This document shows, piece by piece, positions 6,525 to 12,599 of a stretch of DNA of 12,599 nucleotides (the first letter of the stretch is position 1; every line of letters begins with the position of its first letter). Source of the stretch: Opitutia bacterium UBA977 (GTDB lineage: Bacteria; Verrucomicrobiota; Verrucomicrobiia; Opitutales; Coraliomargaritaceae); the NCBI GenBank assembly GCA_002292345.1, contig DBBT01000092.1, forward strand, positions 17,865-30,463, given 5' to 3'. A program made the translations under genes and the position numbers. A model generated the notes under the pieces. The model saw only the letters and a list, made by a program, of their open reading frames with translations, was not told where the DNA came from and ran no database searches.

Positions 6525-9500
6525 CTAGAAAGCGGGTGCCAACGCCACTCGAAATCCGATCGCATTACTCTTTGTATCACCGCGAATCTCATCGCGAGCG
6601 GCACAACGCACGCGAACTGCAAAATCCTCCCAGCTGCCTCCACGGACGACTACACGGAGCCCTTCGTCTCTCGGACGTGGATCCACTAGCGAACCACCAT
6701 AAAGACGACCATTATATCGGTCCAAAGTCCATTCGGCGAGATTACCGTGCGTATCGTGTAGCCCGAAATCATTTGGTGGATACGAACCCACAGGCAAGGT
6801 GCCATAATGATCTAGGTTACTTACCTGAGACTCGGCATCGAATGGATAGACTCCACTGAAATTACCATTAGAAACATCAGCTTGATCACCAAAGGTAAAC
6901 GGCGCGACTGAGCCCGAACGAGCGGCATATTCCCACTCTGCTTCTGTCGGCAATCGATATACATAGCCCTCCGGTAAGCGTCCGGCTCCTCTTTCAATAT
7001 TTGTCAAGACTTGGCAATATAGCCTTACGTCTTCCCATGAAACATTGTCTACTGGAAAGCTCTCACTAGTCACTGACGAAGGATTTTGACCCATCACCTC
7101 GGAATACTGCGCCTGAGTCACCTCATATTTTCCAATCCAGAACCCCTGATTAAAACGAACCGCCGTCTGCGGTCCCTCATTCGGCAAGCGCCCTACTTCT
7201 TCAATCGGACTACCCATAAGGAATTTTCCCGCCTCAACCCAGCAGAGCTTCAAAGCTAAATAAGGCATCGTCCACTCGGCCCCAGGCTCAGGCCCTGGAA
7301 TTTGCACAGGTTCAACCTCCCATGTAATACGTTCATCGGGCTTCAACTTAAAGTGTCTCACCATCGTAAGATAATCCTTCATTCGCAGTTCGAGCTCAAC
7401 ACGTTGATTGGCAGCCAAAGAAACAATACCATCTAAAACATCGACATCCACTCCTGCCACACGCACTTCAACTTCCAACTCCGTCGGTACCACCAACTCG
7501 ACCTGCCCAGGTACTGGCTGCATTAAATAAGTTAGCGTTTGATCCACTCGATCCTCGACCTTCACAGTTTGTAATTCTGACACATATAGCGGATGCAGTA
7601 AGCGCACCGTATGAGTCCCCTCAAGGACTGCCTTCAATACCTCTGAATCATATGCGAGTTGCTGCCCATCTAGCTCCACTAACAGGTCATCCATCAATCC
7701 GGAGACCCCACTACTAGGGGCACCTGCAAAAGTAACCGCAAAACCAAGCTCTGCCGAGCGTAAGACCAACGCGCCAAAATCAACCACTTCATGCTCGCCA
7801 GATTCCACATTAACGCGGCGACTATCGGTGCGATAGCCTTGAGATTGCACGGCCACAATGTAGTTTCCATTGCCCTCGGATGCATCGATTGTTACGGGTG
7901 AAGGTCCCACGTAGATACTATTTACCAAGACACGGGCACCCTCGGGTTGAGTCCGCACAGTCACACTCGAAGGCAACTCCGCCAATACGACCTGCATCAG
8001 CGCGCCACTCAGATCTTCTAAAGTCGTAGGCAAGTATCCCATCTTCCGGATAATAATACGATCAAACTCGTCAAAATCCCCCCGCTTTAAATTAAATTGT
8101 CCGTCCGCATCTGTCGTACCGAGCTCTACTTCTAGATTTTCTTCATTCAGGAGGGCAATTACCGCTCCAGGTTGAGTCTGAATTCGCAAATCCTCCGACG
8201 CTGACTGCAACTCAATATTAATTCTAGGCAAGGCAACATTCCCAATAGACACCGGCAACTGCTGCTCTAAATACTGCGGAGCAGAAATTCGCACATTATA
8301 ATCCCCAGGCTGCACAACCAGATCAAGCCCACCCTCTCTAGTGCTAAAGACAGCATCGATACCAACAAACCGGACCTGAGCCCCCACCGGCGTCACATTA
8401 AGTTGTAAATTCGGCGATTCACCATCGGCCGCCACTGACACCACTTGCGTATTTTCTAAGTGCTCGACAAATATTGAATGCAAGAAAGATGAGACTAAGC
8501 CCGTCAAACTCAGACCAACTAAACCAATCACCGCCAAGCGATAGATTCGAGTTGCTAGCTCGCCACGTGCCTCAATTCCCTTTGGCACTGGAATTCGATC
8601 AATCTGTCGTTGAATCAAGCCTCCACGTTCTGGCTCCAGTTCGTCCGCCGTCCCCTTCAAAGCCAGAAGCATGCTCCTGCAAGATTGATACCGATCATCT
8701 CGGCTTCGCTTAAGCGTCGTCTCAATCAGCGCATCCCAAACTTTCGGGAGATCATCCACAATGGTTGACGGAGCCTCGTACTTAGACAAGTCCGCTTTCT
8801 GCCCTGTCAAAAGCCAATACGCAATATTACCCGAAGCAAAAATATCCACTCGCGCATCTTCAACGATCCCGTGACGATACTCAGGACTCATCACATCAAA
8901 CGAATTAAGTCGCTCGGATGCCACATTTGCACCCAGCGGACAGACCGATGCCGAAACGATCGACTCAAACAACTCAATGCCCAAAGTCGCCTTCACACCC
9001 AAACCGAGCACCTGTATAGAGCCATCGCTCTGTATGAAAATGAGGTCCGTATCCAGATCACGATGGTCCACACCTTGCGCATGCGCATACCCTAAAATCC
9101 CTAACAGCAAAGCCAAGATACGCCCAACGTCTTCAGCATCGACTCCCGGCTTCGCATGCTCAGCGAAATATTGACTCAAGCTTTGTCCCTTGACTGCATC
9201 CATAAAGATGCAGTGCCGTTGATTTATCAAAGCACAATCCTGAATCTGTGGAATGCCCTCATGATTAATCGCCTTCAGCGCCGTCTGTAAGCCCTCTAAA
9301 CGTTTCAAACATTTCGCATCCTCAATAGTTCGCGGGTGAAACACACAGAGCGTCACATCACGCAAATCACGCACATGCTGCATATGGTAGTAATTCGCCA
9401 ACAAGCTCGAACTAATACACTTAACGACACGAAAATTCCCAAAGCTTTCTCCTGACTTAAGCATACTATTGTTTAAGCGCTCTTTACTTGAATCAGATGA

Positions 9501-9533
9501 AGCCGATTCGGACTGCATATTCTTTTTATCCAT
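6525..9533 (-). CDS. Membrane protein with pseudokinase, PEGA-like repeats and SUMF1/FGE-like domain
   Basis: The 1002-residue protein has three regions. Residues about 30-295 form a Ser/Thr kinase fold: HRDLDTDL (157-164) is the catalytic loop, SPE (216-218) the APE counterpart and DIFASGNIAYWLLTG (230-244) the F-helix region. Key residues are gone: the VAIK lysine is Cys63, the catalytic-loop Lys and Asn are Asp161 and Leu164, and DFG is GLG (177-179), so it is probably a pseudokinase. A transmembrane helix follows (about 332-355). Residues about 375-740 hold four to five PEGA-like beta units, the clearest being VTVRTQPEGARVLVNSIYVG (524-543). Residues about 757-998 are a SUMF1/FGE-like domain (FLMGSPIEE, YRLPTEAEWEYAARSG, GNLAEW, VVRGGSW, GFRVAL). 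The FGE catalytic cysteines near GGSW are absent, so it is not a formylglycine generator. It starts 9 bases after the coaC stop, probably translationally coupled. Confidence 0.88.
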   Translation of the reverse strand: MDKKNMQSESASSDSSKERLNNSMLKSGESFGNFRVVKCISSSLLANYYHMQHVRDLRDVTLCVFHPRTIEDAKCLKRLEGLQTALKAINHEGIPQIQDCALINQRHCIFMDAVKGQSLSQYFAEHAKPGVDAEDVGRILALLLGILGYAHAQGVDHRDLDTDLIFIQSDGSIQVLGLGVKATLGIELFESIVSASVCPLGANVASERLNSFDVMSPEYRHGIVEDARVDIFASGNIAYWLLTGQKADLSKYEAPSTIVDDLPKVWDALIETTLKRSRDDRYQSCRSMLLALKGTADELEPERGGLIQRQIDRIPVPKGIEARGELATRIYRLAVIGLVGLSLTGLVSSFLHSIFVEHLENTQVVSVAADGESPNLQLNVTPVGAQVRFVGIDAVFSTREGGLDLVVQPGDYNVRISAPQYLEQQLPVSIGNVALPRINIELQSASEDLRIQTQPGAVIALLNEENLEVELGTTDADGQFNLKRGDFDEFDRIIIRKMGYLPTTLEDLSGALMQVVLAELPSSVTVRTQPEGARVLVNSIYVGPSPVTIDASEGNGNYIVAVQSQGYRTDSRRVNVESGEHEVVDFGALVLRSAELGFAVTFAGAPSSGVSGLMDDLLVELDGQQLAYDSEVLKAVLEGTHTVRLLHPLYVSELQTVKVEDRVDQTLTYLMQPVPGQVELVVPTELEVEVRVAGVDVDVLDGIVSLAANQRVELELRMKDYLTMVRHFKLKPDERITWEVEPVQIPGPEPGAEWTMPYLALKLCWVEAGKFLMGSPIEEVGRLPNEGPQTAVRFNQGFWIGKYEVTQAQYSEVMGQNPSSVTSESFPVDNVSWEDVRLYCQVLTNIERGAGRLPEGYVYRLPTEAEWEYAARSGSVAPFTFGDQADVSNGNFSGVYPFDAESQVSNLDHYGTLPVGSYPPNDFGLHDTHGNLAEWTLDRYNGRLYGGSLVDPRPRDEGLRVVVRGGSWEDFAVRVRCAARDEIRGDTKSNAIGFRVALAPAF

Positions 9534-9542
9534 TCCGTTTAA

Positions 9543-10109
9543 TCAAGCGTTTGCAAAAAAATCTTGGACCGATTCTACGATCGTCTCTACGGCAGCCAGC
9601 TTGCCTTCCCCCTCATATCCACAAGCGAGCATACCACTCTGCGGTTCAATAAAATGATAGCCGCGCGAACGAAGCGTCTTAATGTTTTCTTGAGTCGCCA
9701 CATGTGCCAACATCTTACCATTCATCGCAGGCGCCAACATAACTGGTGCAGGTGTTGCTAAATGAATCGACGAGAGTAAGTCTGGCGCGAGTCCCTGCGC
9801 GAATAATGCGAGGCAATGTGCGGTCGCTGGAGCTACGAGGACGAGGTCTGCCCGATCCGCCAACTCAATGTGTCCGGGTTGCCAGCCCTCCTCTTCCTTC
9901 CACAGATCCGATACGACCGGATTACGTGAAAGCACCTGCAAAGTAAGCGGTTGTATAAATCGACAAGCTTCTGCGGTCATCACCGGATACACTTGCGCGC
10001 CGGCTTCGGTCAAGCGACTAGTGATATCGGCAGCCTTGTAGGCTGCAATCGATCCCGTAATGCCCAAAATAATAGTGCGCCCTTTTAAGTCTAAATTAAT
10101 CTCTGCCAC
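9543..10109 (-). CDS. coaC: Phosphopantothenoylcysteine decarboxylase (stand-alone CoaC flavoprotein)
   Basis: The protein (188 residues from GTG 10109) belongs to the HFCD flavoprotein family. It has ILGITGSIAAYKAADITSRL near the N-terminus (FMN-binding), GHIELADRADLVLVAPAT with the catalytic His, APAMNGKM (the PxMNxxM motif) and GMLACGYEGEGKL with the active-site Cys. It decarboxylates 4'-phosphopantothenoylcysteine to 4'-phosphopantetheine in coenzyme A synthesis. No CoaB synthetase domain follows, so this is the single-domain form. The frame stays open upstream to a GTG at 10268, which has a good AAGGGGAG site, but those 53 extra residues resemble nothing in the family. I chose GTG 10109 by homology, although it lacks a ribosome site. 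It lies divergent from leuA and directly ahead of the pseudokinase gene. Confidence 0.88.
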   Translation of the reverse strand: MAEINLDLKGRTIILGITGSIAAYKAADITSRLTEAGAQVYPVMTAEACRFIQPLTLQVLSRNPVVSDLWKEEEGWQPGHIELADRADLVLVAPATAHCLALFAQGLAPDLLSSIHLATPAPVMLAPAMNGKMLAHVATQENIKTLRSRGYHFIEPQSGMLACGYEGEGKLAAVETIVESVQDFFANA

Positions 10110-10433
10110 AGTTATTAAATTTGAGAGGAATACAGTCCACAAACAAGACTTAAGTAATACACGCTCGACCTCGCTTGATGCAAGCACGCGCTTGACAGTC
10201 CCTAAATCGAATGAATGCTTAACCGATGCATGTATTATTCGCAAAAGCGATACGCCTAACAAGCGCACGACAACTTCTCCCCTTTGGGGACATAAAGTAA
10301 TTCGTTTGCGGGCTCAATGCCCGCGCATAATAATCAAGCGAGCCAATGCTCCCACCGCGATACAGAGACGCGCCGCACCAGAACGCGCCTCGAAACCCGA
10401 AACAAACACTCCAGTAGCGAACCCATTTTCAGC
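10110..10433. other. Divergent intergenic region between coaC and leuA
   Basis: These 324 bases should hold the promoters of both genes. A perfect TTGACA lies on the plus strand at 10192-10197 but lacks a convincing -10. Two small hairpins are visible: TCCCC-TTT-GGGGA (10278-10290) and GCGGGC-TCAAT-GCCCGC (10308-10324). Neither has a T-run, so neither is a terminator. The leuA frame is open back to an ATG at 10317, but its 39 extra residues are polar, Arg/Thr-rich and unlike the family. The coaC frame is open back to GTG 10268. No leucine-rich leader peptide was found. No RNA gene is recognised. Confidence 0.55.
10308..10324 (+). other. Perfect 6-bp GC-rich hairpin in the leuA leader
   Basis: GCGGGC (10308-10313) and GCCCGC (10319-10324) flank the loop TCAAT, 109 bases before the chosen leuA start. 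No T-run follows on either strand, so it is not an intrinsic terminator. It could be a protein-binding palindrome or a leader RNA structure. Confidence 0.35.
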
Positions 10434-12131
10434 ATGCAAAAAGGCACCATCACTAAGTACCGGCCCTTTCAGCAAATTAATTTGCCCGACCGCACATGGC
10501 CGGACAAGACGATCACCACCGCCCCGATCTGGGCAAGTGTCGATCTTCGCGACGGCAATCAAGCCCTTGCGATCCCAATGAACGTAGACGAGAAGGTCGA
10601 GTTCTTCGAATTACTAGTCGCCACCGGATTCAAAGAAATTGAGGTCGGCTTTCCCTCCGCCAGCGATACCGAGTTCAACTTCATCCGCCGCTTAGTCAAA
10701 GAAGACCGCATCCCATCAGACGTAACTTTGCAGGTGCTGGTTCAAGCGCGAGAACATCTAATCCGCCGCACCTTCGAAAGCTTGGAGGGCGTGCCCAAAG
10801 CTATCGTACACTTATATAACTCGACCTCGCCGTTACAGCGCCGCGTCACTTTCAACATGAGCAAAGAAGAGATCAAACAGATTGCTACCGAAGGCACTCA
10901 ATTGATCAAAAGTCTCGTTTCCACCCTTCCAGCCACCAAAGTTCGCCTAGAGTATTCCCCTGAGAGTTTTTCAGACACTGAAGTCGATTATGCCTTGGAA
11001 ATTTGCGAAGCCGTGATTGATGTCTGGCAACCGACCACCGCGAACAAAATCATCCTGAATCTTCCCGCCACAGTTGAAATGGCAACGCCGAATGTACACG
11101 CCGACCAAATCGAATGGTTCTGCCGCAACTTGAGAGATCGCAATACAGCGATTATTTCTTTACACACGCACAATGATCGCGGCACTGGGGTCGCGGCTAC
11201 CGAACTTGGCTTAATGGCTGGCGCAGATCGTGTCGAAGGCACGCTTTTTGGCAACGGCGAGCGCACCGGTAATCTCGATATCGTAACCGTTGCGTTGAAT
11301 CTCTACACACAAGGCGTCGATCCCAAGCTCGACTTTAGCAATTTGAATCAAACGCGAGAGACATACGAGCGTGTTACGCGTATGCATGTGCCAGACCGCC
11401 ATCCGTATGCCGGTGACTTGGTCTTCACCGCATTTTCTGGCTCGCATCAAGATGCGATCAAGAAAGGCATGGATTTGCGCCAAAAGGGAGGAGAACCAGG
11501 CGCACACTGGCAAGTCCCCTACTTGTTAATCGATCCAGCCGATCTAGGCCGCGACTACGAGGCAATCATCCGCATTAACAGCCAAAGTGGTAAAGGAGGC
11601 GTCGCATATATTTTATCTCGTGAGTTCGGACTCGATTTACCGAAGGTCATGCATCCCGAAGTCGGCCTCGTGATCAATAACGCCGCCGATCAAGACAACT
11701 GCGAATTAAAATCTACCGAAGTGCACGAAATCTTTCGACGCGAATACGTGAATTTAAGTAGTCCGCTTGAGTTGCTCTCGATTCAACGCAAAGACTTCTT
11801 CGATACTGGCGAGGTCAGCATCGACGCTCAAATCAACTTCAACGGTGAGCGGCTTACGATCTCTGGTCGCGGCAACGGCCCAATTAGCGCCTTTGCCAAG
11901 GCACTTGATAGCCAGGGTTGGAAGCACTTTACGCTCCTAGACTATCGCCAGCACTCGATCGGCAGCGGCTCGGCAACAGATGCCGCGGCCTACATTCAAA
12001 TCGAGCACGAAAGCGGCTTGATTTGCTACGGTTGCGGAATCAATCCGAATATTGAACTCGCTGGCTTGCACGCCCTAGTGAGCGCGTTTAACCGCGCTCA
12101 TGCAGCACATCCAGAATCACATCTCGGATAG
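10434..12131 (+). CDS. leuA: 2-isopropylmalate synthase
   Basis: The 565-residue protein (from ATG 10434) is a long-form LeuA. It starts with the characteristic YRPFQQINLPDRTWPDK and APIWASVDLRDGNQAL (30-45), carrying the catalytic Arg39-Asp40. Metal ligands are in SLHTHNDRGTG (242-252; His244, His246) and GTLFGNGERTGN (269-280). The catalytic TIM barrel covers about 30-310. The C-terminal LeuA dimer/regulatory domain (about 430-552) includes SGRGNGPISAFAKAL and YRQHSIGSGSATDAAAY, where leucine feedback normally acts. It condenses acetyl-CoA and 3-methyl-2-oxobutanoate, the first committed step of leucine synthesis. Length fits the LeuA type 2 family from residue 1, which is why the longer upstream frame (ATG 10317) was not used. 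No ribosome site is evident. Its last 44 bases overlap the antiparallel end of the histidine kinase gene. Confidence 0.95.
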   Translation: MQKGTITKYRPFQQINLPDRTWPDKTITTAPIWASVDLRDGNQALAIPMNVDEKVEFFELLVATGFKEIEVGFPSASDTEFNFIRRLVKEDRIPSDVTLQVLVQAREHLIRRTFESLEGVPKAIVHLYNSTSPLQRRVTFNMSKEEIKQIATEGTQLIKSLVSTLPATKVRLEYSPESFSDTEVDYALEICEAVIDVWQPTTANKIILNLPATVEMATPNVHADQIEWFCRNLRDRNTAIISLHTHNDRGTGVAATELGLMAGADRVEGTLFGNGERTGNLDIVTVALNLYTQGVDPKLDFSNLNQTRETYERVTRMHVPDRHPYAGDLVFTAFSGSHQDAIKKGMDLRQKGGEPGAHWQVPYLLIDPADLGRDYEAIIRINSQSGKGGVAYILSREFGLDLPKVMHPEVGLVINNAADQDNCELKSTEVHEIFRREYVNLSSPLELLSIQRKDFFDTGEVSIDAQINFNGERLTISGRGNGPISAFAKALDSQGWKHFTLLDYRQHSIGSGSATDAAAYIQIEHESGLICYGCGINPNIELAGLHALVSAFNRAHAAHPESHLG

Positions 12132-12599
12132 TCGCTGCTTCTAAGTTTCCTTCGACTAGGCGCTGTATCCCTACCAGTTTACAGCGCTCCTTCGAGACTG
12201 CTTGCCCATCTGGAACGACCCCCAGCAACACTTGCGAAGACTTTGAGCCAGATACGGCAGAAATCTGTCTGGCTAATTCGAGACCAGCGACTTCTTTTCC
12301 CATCCCGATAAAAACCATATTATAACGACGGCGCTGAAAGGCATCCGCACTTAAGTCATAACTCGGAGCGTGGTGCGGCGCGTAGCCCAACTGGCGACAG
12401 GCAAGTAACAGATGCTCAACTTCACCTCGATCTCCGACCACTAAAATATCGCAAGGGTGCTTTTCGACGATACGCTCCACCACCCCATCTAGACGATCGG
12501 ACGGAGGTGATACTACAGAGACTTCCTCGATCAACTTGATCCGCACCACAAAACCAAACACAGCCCCCTCACCCTCGCGACTTTCCGTCCAAATCCGTC
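12088..12599 (-). CDS. Sensor histidine kinase C-terminal end with degenerate receiver domain (cut by window edge)
   Basis: The reverse frame is open to the right edge and 169 residues are visible. They begin RIWTESREGEGAVFGFVV, which is the G2-box end of a histidine-kinase ATPase domain (family pattern IWVES-x-x-G-x-G-[ST]-x-F). Starting the gene at the internal GTG 12561 would therefore be wrong. Residues about 48-166 look like a CheY-type receiver: CDILVVGDRGEVEHLLLACR at the start and YNMVFIGMGKEVAGLELARQ in the middle. The phospho-acceptor Asp position is Gly98 and the N-terminal acidic pair is reduced to Gly-Asp, so phosphotransfer to this domain is unlikely. The sensor and dimerisation regions are outside the window. 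The stop codon (TAA) is inside the leuA coding region. Confidence 0.8.
   Translation of the reverse strand, partial: RIWTESREGEGAVFGFVVRIKLIEEVSVVSPPSDRLDGVVERIVEKHPCDILVVGDRGEVEHLLLACRQLGYAPHHAPSYDLSADAFQRRRYNMVFIGMGKEVAGLELARQISAVSGSKSSQVLLGVVPDGQAVSKERCKLVGIQRLVEGNLEAATIRDVILDVLHERG

Noticed and set aside
10317..10433. N-terminal extension of LeuA from ATG 10317
   Set aside because: The 39 extra residues are polar and unlike LeuA, and the protein from ATG 10434 has the exact family N-terminus and normal length.
12088..12561. Self-contained 157-residue response-regulator-like gene starting at GTG 12561
   Set aside because: The frame continues to the right edge, and the 12 upstream residues together with VFGFVV form a histidine-kinase G2 box, so the gene is a truncated larger kinase.

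Overview
The window looks like ordinary chromosome from a member of the Verrucomicrobiota, most likely a marine Opitutales/Puniceicoccaceae-type bacterium. This placement is inferred from gene content and style: a pseudokinase-PEGA-SUMF1 fusion protein, few clear Shine-Dalgarno sequences, and a stand-alone CoaC. No marker here settles the lineage.

Left part (1-4200). The minus strand starts with rnpA (cut by the window edge) and rpmH, the RNase P protein / ribosomal protein L34 pair; both are short and easily missed. Divergent from them is a PilC/GspF-type inner-membrane platform protein. It is followed by galE and a galactokinase-like GHMP kinase 27 bases apart, which together look like a Leloir-type galactose or UDP-sugar unit with its own promoter.

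Middle (4200-5500). This is the most unusual stretch. A decayed tRNA-Ala copy (about 4219-4296) and an intact tRNA-Ala(GGC) gene (5419-5494), in the same orientation, bracket about 1.1 kb. That segment begins with a very AT-rich stretch and carries two consecutive, paralogous 77- and 74-residue hydrophobic proteins. They share a VFGQGA turn and end at a strong intrinsic terminator. The layout is what an old tRNA-associated insertion, or a tandem tRNA duplication, would leave behind. The function of the small proteins is unknown.

Right part (5500-12599). A polytopic UbiA-like membrane protein runs rightward and converges on a leftward two-gene unit: coaC (phosphopantothenoylcysteine decarboxylase), then, 9 bases later, a 1002-residue membrane protein. 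That protein has a degenerate Ser/Thr kinase domain, one transmembrane helix, several PEGA-like repeats and a C-terminal SUMF1/FGE-like domain without the catalytic cysteines. Divergent from coaC is leuA (2-isopropylmalate synthase, about 565 residues). Its 3' end overlaps by 44 bases the antiparallel 3' end of a sensor histidine kinase gene that enters from the right edge and ends in a receiver-like domain lacking the phospho-acceptor aspartate.

In short, the window mixes housekeeping genes (rnpA, rpmH, galE, coaC, leuA, tRNA-Ala) with lineage-specific signalling and membrane proteins and one small anomalous island.
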